This document shows positions 44,590-56,483 of a DNA stretch of 64,000 bases, piece after piece. Below the pieces are notes generated by a model. That model was not told where the DNA came from. It searched no databases and was given only the letters and a program-made list of their open reading frames with translations. A program made the translations under genes and the position numbers. The stretch comes from Conoideocrella luteorostrata (taxonomy: Eukaryota; Ascomycota; Sordariomycetes; Hypocreales; Clavicipitaceae): assembly GCA_032433595.1 (NCBI GenBank), contig JASWJB010000132.1, forward strand, positions 43,082 to 107,081, written 5' to 3'. Within the stretch, counting starts at the first letter, position 1. Every line of letters begins with the position of its first letter.

Positions 44590-46940
44590 ATGGTCAAGGG
44601 CAGTGCTGCAGCTGCGGCTACTGCTGTTGCTACTGGCCCAGGCATTTACAGTGCTACTTACAGCGGCGTAAGAAATTTCTCTTTCTGCTTTAAAATTCTT
44701 ATCACATACGATGCCTGCATCCGGTGTGATGTGGCTTTTTCTCCTGACCGGTCGAGCTCATGCAATGCGATATCACATCGAGATGTCAGCATTTGTGTCG
44801 GACAATTTGACGACATCTATCTCCATCACACACATATATTATTCGCACTACTACCATCTTACTGACCAATTCTTTGACAGATTCCCGTCTATGAGTTCCA
44901 ATTCGGCGTCGACTTGAAGGAGCATGTCATGCGAAGAAGACACGATGACTGGATCAATGCGACACACATCTTGAAAGCCGCTGGGTTCGACAAACCAGCT
45001 CGTACAAGGATCCTAGAACGAGACGTGCAGAAGGATGTACACGAAAAGATTCAAGGCGGATATGGCAAATATCAAGGTTCGTGGCGGCTTTCGATAGCTT
45101 TCACGTCGAGCATGCGGCTAATTATTTCAGGCACCTGGATTCCTCTCGAGGCCGGTGAGGCTCTTGCCCGTCGTCATAGCATATATGACAGATTACGATT
45201 GATATTCGAATTTGTTCCTGGGAACGAAAGTCCGCCGCCTGCTCCTCGACACGCAACAAAACCAAAAGCTTCCAAGGCTAAGCCTCCGCATCCGCCTAAA
45301 TGGGGTGCTAGTGAGTACACGACCCGTTGGCGACAATACGCCGGCATACCATGCTTACTTCCATTATAGGTGCCGTAATGCCACGACGCGACGAAGTGAT
45401 TGACAACGGGGACTCCATGATGGCTGAGGATGATACTCCGGACAACCTGACAGTGGCTTCTGCCTCATATATGGCCGACGACGACCACTTTGACATGTCA
45501 TACATGTCAACGGGACACAGACATCGCAGGAGGGAGGAGCGCATGCAAGATCTCACAGAGCAGCAGCATGCGGTGTACGGTGACGAGTTACTTGACTACT
45601 TTCTGCTTTCTAGAAACGAGCAGCCTGCCGTCAAGCCGGACCCACCACCGAACTTCCAGCCAGACTGGCTTATTGATGCCGAAAACCACACTGCCCTTCA
45701 CTGGGCATCCGCCATGGGCGATGTTGATGTTATCAAGCAGCTAAAGCGTTTCAACGCGAACATCTCAGTGAAAAATATTCGTGGGGAAACTCCATTCATG
45801 CGATCCGTCAATTTCACAAACTGCTATGAAAAGCAGTCGTTCCCCGCTGTTATGAAGGAGTTATTTGATACTGTAAACGCAATTGACAACTTCGGATGTA
45901 CAGTTATTCATCATGCCGCCGTGATGAAGAACGGACGGGTGTTCAGCCCATCATGTTCGCGGTACTACCTGGACTGTATTCTGATCGAGCTGCAAGAAAA
46001 GGTTGATCCCTCTACTTTTCAGCAGATGCTTGACGTACAAGATAACGAGGGCAACACCGCTCTGCACTTGGCAGCCCAGAGAAACGCTCGCAAGTGCATC
46101 CGCGCATTACTTGGCCGCAACGCATCAACAGACATTGCCAACAACGAGGGAGTAAGAGCGGAAGACCTCATCATGGAGTTGAATGCCTCGAAAAAGGAGC
46201 GTGGGCCGCAACGCTCATCGTCACCGTTTGCGCCGGACTCACAAAGGCATGCTTCCTTCCGCGATGCCTTTGCGGAAACAAAAAAACCACCAGCATCGTT
46301 CCAGTCAGCTGCTGCAACAGCTGTGCAATCACGCATAACTCCTTTGGTGATGGAAAAATTTCAAGATCTGGCAAAGAGCTACGAAGAAGAGTGGCACGTC
46401 AAAGACGTGGCCGAAGCCGAAGCACGGAGAATCCTAGCACATACCCAACAAGAATTGAACTCAGCACGGCAGCAAATTGCCGAGCTCGAAGCCCAACTGG
46501 AGCCCGACGACGTGGCTAGCAATATTATGAGCGAAGCGAACTTGGCGAAACATCAAGTTTTATCATTGATCACACATCAAAACAGACTCCACATACATCA
46601 GGCTGTGGACAACGAAATAAATCGAGCCAACGGCGATAGCAGTCAAGATGACTCATACGAAGAACGGTTGAAACTCGCCCGGCAGCTCAGTCAAATATTG
46701 GCCGAACAACGACAAGCCGAGACAGAATACGTTGATGCTCTAAGCATGGTCGGCGTCGGAGACAAGATCGAGAAATACAGAAAACTCTTGAAGAGATGTC
46801 TAGACCCTAAGGATGGAGAGAGTCTGGACACGAATCTAGACAATCTCATTGACATGATGGAGGAAGAGAAGGATGTTAATGACATGGATGGCCCGGCACC
46901 ATCGGCAGGTGAGGCTATGGACTTTGTTTCGGGTGTGTAA
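44590..46940 (+). CDS. mbp1: APSES/ankyrin transcription factor MBP1 (MBF complex, G1/S control)
   Basis: DNA-binding subunit of the MBF complex, which pairs with Swi6 to drive G1/S genes. Exons 44590..44667, 44881..45076, 45131..45310 and 45370..46940 give 674 aa. The APSES (KilA-N-like) domain covers about 27-135: [62 protein letters not shown]. Ankyrin repeats follow a long acidic linker: [39 protein letters not shown] and [20 protein letters not shown] coiled-coil region (about 455-570) and an acidic tail end the protein. The 54-bp intron 2 (donor GTTCGT) is open in frame and lies inside the APSES domain; splicing it out restores the conserved GKYQGTWIPL. The identification is secure; Swi6 is excluded by the intact APSES domain. 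Confidence 0.94.
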
Positions 46941-49084
46941 TTGGGGAGACCAAAAAAAAAAAAAAACCGAGCGATACGGTCGGCATTCTGTGTTACGAGG
47001 AACTTTGGCGTTGGGGGAAGATGGTCTAGATCAGAGTTGGCTCTCGCAGACCTATGTTCCAAGTCACGGACGAGTAAGTGGCAGGATAATGGTAGTTGCC
47101 ATGGCGGCGGCGTTCTTGAACGGTGTTTGATCAATATTTGCACACGAGGAGAGGAGGCGCTGGGGTTTCTGGTTTACCATGTTATTGATATCAGCTCGTA
47201 TTTCTGCTGCGGGCATCCTGGACCAAATGGCCAAGGTTTTACATTATCTTAGTTTTTATTATTGACGACAATGCACGTTCATGATGACGAATGATAGAGG
47301 TCCAGAAGACGAGTTATTAATAGCCGGGTCTTTTTGTGTACGTGCATATGCATGTGCGGCTTACGCGCCCGTGGCGTCCAAGAGGCCGTGACACTCATCC
47401 AGGAACATATACGGAGTATGGTTGAGTGATATAATGCCGATGCAAAGTTCTCCGTACGGAGTACTGAAATTGGAATATCTCACCGCGCCGAGAGGCAAGC
47501 TTACTGTACATACGCACCAACCATTAAAGAACATGTCCAGGCACGGGAAATCGACTGGGTCCGATATCCGGTGGGTGCTTCTAAACAAAGCAGCGATTAC
47601 CACGTACTCCCTACATGCCAGGCAACAGTGCGGCCAGATCCATAAGCATTGGGCAAAGGCCGAGTTTGTACATTTTGCGACCGCGCAGCAAATGAGGCTG
47701 AGTTGAAGCAGCACCCCCCACTACGACCACTGCTGCACTAGCAACTGGGTACCAAACGGGCAGGCATCACTGATAGATATGCCCCCTGCGGAATAAATGG
47801 CGACTCGGCTTACGGAGAACATGGGAGTTGGTGGACAAGGACATGTGGACAATGTGGACTCCGTATGTCTACACGGTACTAGTAGTTAGCTGACTGACTG
47901 ATTCGGAGTAATGTACGGAGTACGGAGTACGGAGAAGTACGAAGTAACCAGTAGTCATGCAGTGCTCGATACCAGATATACAATTCGGAGTACCCCGGTC
48001 AGCTTGCGACTGGAACGCCAGAATTGCCTGTTTTGGACTCGGGATGCCGAATTTACTCAAAGGGCGGGGAGAGTGCATGGCCAGGTTGTCAGGTGAGGCA
48101 CTGCGATGACGAGCCAGCTGGCTGGTAGTGTCAGGGGTTTTTTAATGCTTCCGTGGCAGTTGTTTTTTTGTACTATATGGCATGGCTAATGGGATGCTTT
48201 TTATGGTTTAGTTTACCACGAGCTGGCTGGCTGACTGAGGGGATCTTGAGGGGCGACTCGGCAAAGAGGCGTCATGGGCATTACGTAGTCGACGTGGGGC
48301 TGTGTCTTGGTGCAGGAAAGCAGATTGAAACTATAAATGCCAGGGTTATGAGGCTCTGTATATGAGTTAAAGTGGTGCGAGTCAAAGTTTAGTTAGGTGG
48401 CTGACAAGTTGAGCCCGTCGGACTGCTGAATGATGAGAGAAGGCGGCTGAGGGGGTGTGTCGGGAGTGATGCGCGACAGACACCACCCAGGCTTCTGGTT
48501 TCGAACAAGATGTGCGATGTGATTGAAAGATACAATCGGATTCGGATTCAGATCGAAGGTCAGATGGTATTTTGGAGACGCCAAAACGCCCCGTCCGGGC
48601 TCTCTAGCGCACGGCTAGACGGCCAACGACAACATCGCAGGGGTTCTTTGGCCTGTGGTTGGATGTGCCCAGGGGTCCAATGACAGTCTTTGAACAACGG
48701 CTCACAACGTAATCCATCAGAGGGCTCAAATTCCGATTACGGCCTTATACGATGATCGAGCTGGATAAGGGAGGACGTGGGGCCGGATCTTCAAAGATAG
48801 AATGTCAGTCTGGTCCAGCAGAGTGCGACGCCCAACGGACATTTCATCCACGGTGGGAACGGGAATGCAGATCGTCGGCTGATTGGCACCAGGGATTCGT
48901 ACCAACTCGTTCAACTGCGAATGAATTTCAACAGGACTGCTCTTACCTACGATCATCGAGAGTACGCTGGAGTTTATCCCAGCGACTTTCAAGGGTGACA
49001 AAGTCTACAATAAAGAACTGCTGTAAGGATTTGCAGAGAACAAGCAAACAAAAATGAGGTAGGTACTTCATTCAACTTGCTATG
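46941..49084. other. Spacer with tandem TACGGAG motifs
   Basis: About 2.1 kb without a supported gene. It contains an A run just after MBP1, motifs near 47410 and 47451, and a threefold tandem motif at 47914-47934. A minus-strand open frame at 48726-49057 without a clear start is discussed under findings. Confidence 0.5.
47914..47934. repeat. Tandem TACGGAG x3
   Basis: Three exact head-to-tail copies of the 7-bp motif that is otherwise dispersed singly through the intergenic DNA of this window. Confidence 0.9.
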
Positions 49085-50098
49085 TCATGTGCCTTCTATG
49101 AAATCCTTTATTTTCCCAAGAGCAGCTAAATCGCCTTCAACGGTCCCAGACAGCCCTTTTGGCACCCAGCCCTCTGTGTATGAGTCTCCAAAGTCGACAA
49201 GCCATGCGTTATTCTTACGGTCGATAAGGACGTTATCAGGCTTAGCGTCCCCCCAAACGATACCAGCGCGGTGCAATTGGACAATCGTATCTTCAATCTG
49301 CTTAGCCCACCTTCGTCGGACAGTCGCTTCCGTATCTCGATTCACCGCACAGGACAACGTTCTGCGCTCACAGTCAATATACGTTAGGAGCAGGCCGAAC
49401 ACTTTATTGCCTTCATTCCGTACGAGGCCAAGAAGACGTGAGATTCGTAGCGATGTGTCGGGAGAGGAGTCACGAATTCTACTATACGCAGCGAGCTCGT
49501 TTAATAGAAAACCTCTATCCCCAGGGCGCATGAGTTTTAAGAACGCGCTGCTCCCATCCGGGAGTAGAACTTTGGCCGGGCAAGACGGATGCGGACCAGT
49601 TGCACTGCTATCGCATGGCTGAATCATCGGCGGCTCATAAGTTGGCCATGGCGAATAGGTGTTCTCGGGTATATTAATGCCAAATAGTGAATGGTCGGAC
49701 TCTTCTTCGTAATATGGAACGGCAAAAAGCGATCCTGTATTAGCTCATAGTGTAAACGACTGAGTTTCAGAGAAAAGGAAACCATGCAGACTATTTAGCG
49801 GTTTCTGAAGAGCACTCAGGCGGCAGAATATGGGAAGAAGCGGCTCCGCAATCCAGTCATAGAAGTCCTCAACAGTATAGCCTTCGAGCTCAAAATTCTC
49901 TGCAACCTGTAAGAAAAACAGATACTTTTCCTTCAGAGACGGCGATTGAGTGAAGTTTTCGGCAAAGAGATAAGTGTCGACGCGACGGCCATTGCACAAT
50001 GCTACCATTTTTGCATCTGTATTTTCGATGCTGAAGGTGAATTCGAGCATAGTCCATGCTGGAGCTGGAAGAACCGAATTGACATGATCAAAGTCCAT
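49085..50098 (-). CDS. Protein-kinase-like (PKL/APH-fold) protein
   Basis: Two exons: 50098..49783 and 49734..49085, joined in frame to 321 aa. The donor (GTTTCC) is weak, but without this splice the first frame stops shortly after, and the join HGSLFAVPYYEEES is smooth. The catalytic core is in the second half: a possible ATP-binding Lys in SAFLKLM (about 172), Glu in LLNELAAY (about 185), the catalytic loop HRAGIVWGDAKPDNVLID with Asp about 268, and VDFG with the metal-binding Asp about 286, then a GWVPKGLSGTVEGDL ending. GDAKPDN in place of HRDxKxxN is typical of the fungal atypical kinase-like proteins that are expanded in filamentous species. The N-terminal 105 aa carry no known domain. 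It is isolated in a gene-poor region. Substrate unknown. Confidence 0.8.
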
Positions 50099-53000
50099 CG
50101 CTTCAATGGTTATGTGAAGATTGTGCAGAACACGCGGATATGTTTCGGTCCAGGTGTCAGGCCGAAATTGACATACGGAGTAGTTACGATCTTAGCGGGT
50201 CGCGTCATCGCCTCCTCCCCTCAAACCAATACGCGCGCGCGAGCTCAACTTCCTTCTCCCCCATTCTCTCATGTTAGCTATGGCACGCGACAAAGCATGG
50301 TAGCACACAAGGCCTAGTTCGTGCTATTTGTGACGACTTTTGCGTGGTGCAATCACGCAGTTGGAGACATACAAGTTGTGTGTTGTCGTGCTGTACATAC
50401 GTGCAGACCTGGCAGCATGGATGCAAAGCATTAGACTAACGCCGCGGTGTAGCCAAAGTTGGCGCTAAGGTGGTGAGGACGCAGTGTATCGATTGGATGA
50501 CATGGTGCTAGGATTTTCCGAATGTTATCATAGGGCTGACCCGCCCGTGCTTGTACAAGTGCTGATGCCGTCATGCGTGGAATGATGAGCACGGAGCAGC
50601 ACTCAGTGGCAATGATAGAGTTTCAAAACTTTGACGTCGACGTCTTCCGTGCTTCGATGTGGACGTTTAAGCTTCCAAAATCTCGACACTGCAAGCTGAG
50701 CAGGGGTCAATGCCGGTGCAGCAGTTTGCATTTGCATTCAGTAGGAGCTGCTCCGTGAGCAATCTATTATGAGACCCCGGTCATGGGCCAAAAAGGAAAA
50801 AAAAGAATAGAAAGCGGCAATACTTGTGTGGGAGGTCTAGGCCGGTCTGCTCGTCGACGAGCTGCATCCATGCCGAACGGGAGTCTTCTCGTTGCACTCC
50901 GGATGACCCCAGCAGTCTGCTCCGTACTCCGTATCGTAAAGCCAGTCAATATCACTGCCATTCTTGACATTGACGAGCAAAGATTCTTGACTGTACGCCG
51001 CAACCAGATTATCAATATTTGGCTTCTGCTTCCTTCCCCCGGACCACCCTTCGTCGGTGTTCTCCAGGTAAATGTAAACACATGGGTCATGGATCGCTCG
51101 ATCGGAAGGTTGGACCAGCGATAAATCTCCTGCCACTCAACACCCTGCTTCCCTCACATTCAGCTGCCTTTGTCCTGCCCATGCCCCGAAACGAGCCTAA
51201 GTCAGTGGGGACGGTTGCCGAGGTGCTGCATCGGCAGCAGGCGAGCAATGGGGGACCGGGGAACTATGAACGGAGTCGAACGGGTCTCTGGCGGAAAGGA
51301 CGGATGGGGACTGGCCGGAGGCGAAGGGGGCGTTCTGGAAGACAGGCAGTCGGTCAATGTTGCGGTGCGGGCAAGCGGGAGGTGGGCTGCAGCAACCTCT
51401 TCTGCTCTCGCCCTCAGCTGGTCAAGGTTGGTGGCGGCCGGCCATCGCTCCAAAACCACCATCCATGGATTTGTCCCCTCTCGTGACAGCGTCTAATATG
51501 GGTATCCCTGCGCGATTCGCTACCGGGCCGCTGGAGGGCGAGCGGAATCCCCACCCCATCTGCTGCATGCATGCACCATCCATTTGGCTTTTGATGTAAC
51601 TTTATTGGATTGTTGTACCCCGTACGGAACATTGCAGCACTCCATACCAGCTCTTTATTCCTTTCAGCAACAGGCGTGCGCGTGCGGGAGAGGACAGGGA
51701 ATGTGAAAAGCTGCTTGGTTTTGTCGAGGTTTCATGAGGCCAGGGAAGGCACATGCGACGTGATTGATCATGTGATGAAGCAATTAAAGTTATAAAATCA
51801 GGTGAGGAGGTACGAGGTACTTGCAAATCGGTACTCCCTACTTCCTACTCCGTACTACGTAGATCCAATGTGCAGTGCAATAGAGAGTAGTCTAGTGAGT
51901 GCTGTCAAGATGACTTGACTTGCCCCGCCGATATGCACAATGACGGGGAGGGAGGAACGCCGTATCGACCCATTCATACGTGCAGCTGCAGATACAAATC
52001 CAAACCAGCATCGCGGATGGGCATGTGTGCTAGCCATGTGCTCCTTCTCAGTAATCAAGCCAGGCCAGTCTCGCCACGACGACTGGATATTGACAGCGGA
52101 GATATCCACCGCGGCTGGCAGCAGTTCGTCGAGGTACGTTACGGTGTGTGTACTGCGCACCGGAGCGCTGAGCGCTGCTTTTAGGCAGCTTGCTTGGGCA
52201 CCCAGCCTATGGAAAGAGGGCAAGGTGCAGCCAAGTCGATGGACATCCGCAACATGCACATGTGTGGTAGGTGATACCATATCTGAAGCTCCGCATAACT
52301 TGCCGACCGCATACATACCCCGTCTGCTGAAGTCGGCCAAGTGGCAGGAGAACCATCGTTGGCCTGTCGGTTTTTCTTCATGCACTTAGTCGGCCCGCGT
52401 CTCTCATATCACCGCCAGTGCGTCCAGTTGATTTTGCTCCGCAATTTGATATTCAAGGGTCACACAATATGAATGGTATTAGCTTATCTTCTCTGTCCTG
52501 TTGGTCTGTTTTGAAACCGTCTCCTGCAAACGCCTTAGGATGCGACCAAGCCATTTGATACCAGACCAGTACTTCGAATCAACTGCCATCTGCCGGCACC
52601 TGTAGGCACCTGTGGGCACAAGGCCGCTATTAAGAGATTTTAGTTTTCATGTTTCATTTTTTTTTTTTTTCATTTGTTTGTTAATTTTAATTTGTTTTTG
52701 TTTCTGTATTTTTTTAGTGATCGGTTTTGCAGCCTTATTGAGACTGGCGCCAAAAGAGAAAAGCAACGAGACTACTAGTAGATACTCGTTTAGCATCCTA
52801 CTTGACCATCAGCGGAACACTTCACTGCCGGAAATTTACACACGCCAACCCTGCGCGGCAGTTTAATATTAAGTGTCTGGCGCAAAATGTAGCAAATAGT
52901 GCATTCTTCGTTGGGTCCACATCCAGCTCTCCGTCAATCATGTCGCACCTTGACAACCACACAAGCCTTGGCTTGGACCAACTCAGCTGAAAGCACAATA

Positions 53001-55472
53001 ACCCAAAAACCACCACAACACTCAACAAAGTACTCCGTACTCCGTACCAGACCGGCGTCCGGAGTGTGGACTTGACGGGCGCCACATATTGTCCCGACGG
53101 CAGCGGCTTGGTAGGCAGCACTTCTTGCCCCATGAGTCAATGTTGCTCTCCACTTCACCGCTCTGTTCACGCCCTTGGCCATCTCTCAACCACTGCTCCC
53201 GCAGAAACTGGTCCGAGATGGCAGTACCTAGTACCTCGGGTGGCAACTGCGGTTCAAGTTCAATTATTTCGTTGGTTCCCCGATCAAGTGCATCGAACTG
53301 ATGGCGCATCAACTTGAACGGGACGTGGCCGGTTCTGCCTCAAACTCGGGCAGGCGTCCCGTTCCGTCTACGTTTATGGTGAAATCAGGTTTCGTTGCAA
53401 GAGTTCCAGGGTTTGTGCTTGTTTTTTTTTTGTTTGCTACCCCATCACAAGGTCCAACAGAGCCGGCAGAGCGAATAACACCATCTCATCCGCCCTATAG
53501 ATTGTCCGCCACACAATCATGTGTCCTAAAATACGCCAATTGCTGTACATGGAACATGCGCACTATCAAACAAACAAAAGTCGAGACAAGGGGCCAGCTC
53601 CATGCCTCCGGGTGATGAAGGGTGGTCAGACTCAGCTGGCGGTGTTGCTGCAAACTCCCGCACCACTGCCGGCTGGCACCATCAGAATGTTGCGTCCGGC
53701 CGAGGCAGGGAACGTGTTATACATGACGGGGTAACTACAATCTCAAACGGAAGAAGAAGGATGTTTACGGAGTACAGACATGGAAATTTAAATTCGCACC
53801 ATTCCGTGGGCAGCAATTAATTACTCCGTACTCGGGTGTCGGTTTAGTAGCGAAGTTTTTGGTGCAAGCCGACGTTAACTGGAAGCGGATCCCGAAGGAA
53901 GGGAAGGGTCCTCCTTGGCCCGCTCCAGACCACCTTGCTTGGCCCAGCGGCAGCAGACCGATGTTAGCAGATAGATGGAAACTTGTTACGGAGTAGAGCC
54001 GCTGCAGTGCCAGGGTGTGGTTTTCCTTGGCGAGCTGACTACTCCATGGTTGGCGTGTTCGGGAACATGTAGTAATATCTCGTCCTGCAATTTCGTCACC
54101 GACAGAGGACCAATCTAGCCTCGATCCGCCAGCCACATGACATGCAACCAGTTAAGCCTGGGCTTGCCCAGGCTACTCGCATACGGCAAGCCTGCATAAG
54201 CATGAGCCTACATTGCAGATGGGTCGTCGCGGCTGGGCAAGACTGGCAGCCAAAAAGCCGGACAAAGAAAAGCTGTAGTTGGTTACGGACTTGACGTATT
54301 TGCTTACCCGCCAGCAGTCATGAAAGTGGACGTTACACTGGGACTGTACGGGTTTGAGTTTTTGCGGCTCAGGCGCGCGCTCTACGATGTGGGCTGGAAG
54401 GGCCACAGGCAAGTCGGAAAGGGTGTGCGCCCATCACATCACCCTCATCGCCGTCGCTCAAACACGATGGAGCTAAAATTTTCCCTTTTTGCTGGTGTTG
54501 ACACGGCGTTGACGTTCAGAGCTGAACTGGGGTGCCATACACGGCTGGCGTCGACGCACATACCGCAGCGATGTCATTTCCAAGTGGGTTTCACTGCCAG
54601 CTAGTGCGCTGTGTTCAGGATGTGTGCTTTTCCTGACCTTCGTCTGTCTGTCTGTCGCAGGCCGAGAGAGCAGAGTCTAGGTGCTGCATCATGGCATAAA
54701 AGGTTCTGCGCCCCGGGTTTGCGCCTCCAGCCGATGCCTCGTCACGATGCTTGCTTTCACCGTCTGTGACTTCATACCTACACATGCGAAGAAATAATTC
54801 TGGCTATCAGGTGTCTCGCTCGAATTACGACAGCTCGAAACATTACTGGTGCACAAACAAGAGAGTCCGGGTACTATCGTTGTGACGAGTCGCCTTACGA
54901 TTAGTCGTATACTGTAGGCTTGCGCCTCGCACCACATAAAAGTCTGCTGGATCGACGACAATCCGTTACAACGCCAATTCTCTCTCTCAACGGTCCACGC
55001 CCGCTTACACGTCGAAAAGTGCGATCCCGGCTTGAAACGAGAGAGGTGGGCAGTGCAGTGTAGTGCACCGAAGCAAAGCGTCATAGTGTCGCCGCCCGGC
55101 TTTTTAATTGAAGCACATATCACGAGTCTGTTCACACCTCAGGGAATCTCGGCGGAAGGGTGTCCAATCGCCAGCAATAGTAGGGATTCGGCAACATAGC
55201 ATCAATTGCGACAGTGCGACAGTGCGACAGTGCGACATCATCGGCTTGCTCCTTGCAGCGCCCCCAATCCTCCCTGAAGTCATCGCCCGTCTTGGTACCC
55301 CATCATACAGTAAGGATTCATTCATAGGGCAGACAGATACAACCCGCCCCGTTTCATCCGGCTCGCAAAGACTCCAGTCAAAGTCGAGCTAGCGCTACTT
55401 GGTCGCGGACCCCTGCGCTGACGACGCCAAGGTTGCTTGCGTTGCTACAAGGAGGACTGACTGTCTCTAGCC
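50099..55472. other. Gene-free spacer
   Basis: About 5.4 kb with only short, mutually overlapping frames (the largest, about 176 codons at 51855-52385 on the minus strand, has no recognisable domain). It contains about eleven TACGGAG/CTCCGTA motifs, T runs near 52652 and 53425, and an 8-bp tandem repeat near 55207. No RNA gene or transposon end was found. Confidence 0.55.
55207..55237. repeat. Tandem repeat, 8-bp unit TGCGACAG x 3.9
   Basis: Three exact copies and a nearly full fourth, about 235 bp upstream of the next gene's start codon. Confidence 0.9.
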
Positions 55473-56483
55473 ATGCCGGCGACTCCAGTGGCCAACCGTG
55501 AAATACTTACTGCCAGTGGTTCCGTAGCCATGGCGGACTACTTGAGAGCGCAACAACCCACCTTTGACAAGATTCGGAATGGTCTTGCTCTCTTTGCAGT
55601 TTTCATTATTGTTCGTTTCTTTCTGCAGAGAATATACGCTCTGGTTTCGACAAATTCGCAAGCCGAGCATCGCAGTCAAGTCATCCCCACTACCCAACTT
55701 ACACCCAGCCTACGGCAACCTCCTCGCCCTGCCTCCGCCTGGTTGCTCGATGAGAAGTTCCCAATCAGCAGGGGTTTCGGCGACATGAAGAAGAACAAAA
55801 ACACCACAACGCCGGGAGACAAGCATGAGTCTACCGGCAAGGCTAAGCTCTCCATTGACCCGAATTGGGGTTCTGGTGCCGAGGCACGTCCCAGACAGTT
55901 CATCACTCGCCTCCCTCCTGCACCACCACTAACACCACCCGAGCTGAGCTCGGCCGTCTTCAACATCGCGCCTGGCCAGCATCATGCCATTGACAGCTTC
56001 ATGCATCAACCAAACCCGGACTACATGGATTCCACTACCTCGGCGGTCTCGCAGCTAGATTCGGCCTCGCCAACTGCGCCTCGTCGACGATCTTATCACA
56101 GAATGATGCCTCTGGGGATTCCCACTCCTCAGCAATCCTTCAAGCCTGACATGGATTCTGCAACTGCTTCTTTCTCACCAAGCTCGTATCCGCCAACCAG
56201 CCCGCTTTTGCCACCGCCGCCCCCGGGTGCAGCCGAGCCGTTTGACGATGGTCAAGCGCAGCAGCAAGAGGTGGACGTCAAGGGAGAAATCATCTCTGCA
56301 TTAGACAACGAGGGTGCTGGCTGGACCCGCCATACTCGTGTTTACGGAGGCGGCATTTGCCTGGCCTGCGCCGCGGCAGGAGGCAAACATGGAGGTGGCT
56401 TTTACGGAGCAACGGTAACGCCAGAAGAGATGCGACAAGATGCTTATTCAGCCCGAAGAAACCATGTTTTTGTACAGTCTTGA
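55473..56483 (+). CDS. Conserved-type fungal protein with one N-terminal membrane segment
   Basis: Intronless gene of 336 aa, not assigned to a named family. ATG 55473 is the first start. A short N-terminal region is followed by one hydrophobic segment at about residues 38-56 (LALFAVFIIVRFFLQRIYAL), with no cleavable signal peptide pattern, so it is probably a single-pass or tail-in membrane protein. Residues 70-265 are Pro/Ser-rich and likely disordered, with PPAPPLTPPEL and a run PLLPPPPPGA. The last 65 residues look folded and conserved: GWTRHTRVYGGGICLACAAAGG then GGFYGATVTPEEMR; the paired Cys in CLAC and nearby Gly runs are notable. The cytosolic or lumenal side and the role are unknown. 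Confidence 0.75.
   Translation: MPATPVANREILTASGSVAMADYLRAQQPTFDKIRNGLALFAVFIIVRFFLQRIYALVSTNSQAEHRSQVIPTTQLTPSLRQPPRPASAWLLDEKFPISRGFGDMKKNKNTTTPGDKHESTGKAKLSIDPNWGSGAEARPRQFITRLPPAPPLTPPELSSAVFNIAPGQHHAIDSFMHQPNPDYMDSTTSAVSQLDSASPTAPRRRSYHRMMPLGIPTPQQSFKPDMDSATASFSPSSYPPTSPLLPPPPPGAAEPFDDGQAQQQEVDVKGEIISALDNEGAGWTRHTRVYGGGICLACAAAGGKHGGGFYGATVTPEEMRQDAYSARRNHVFVQS

Noticed and set aside
51855..52385. 176-codon minus-strand frame and overlapping plus-strand frame
   Set aside because: Both strands are open over the same bases and neither product has recognisable features.
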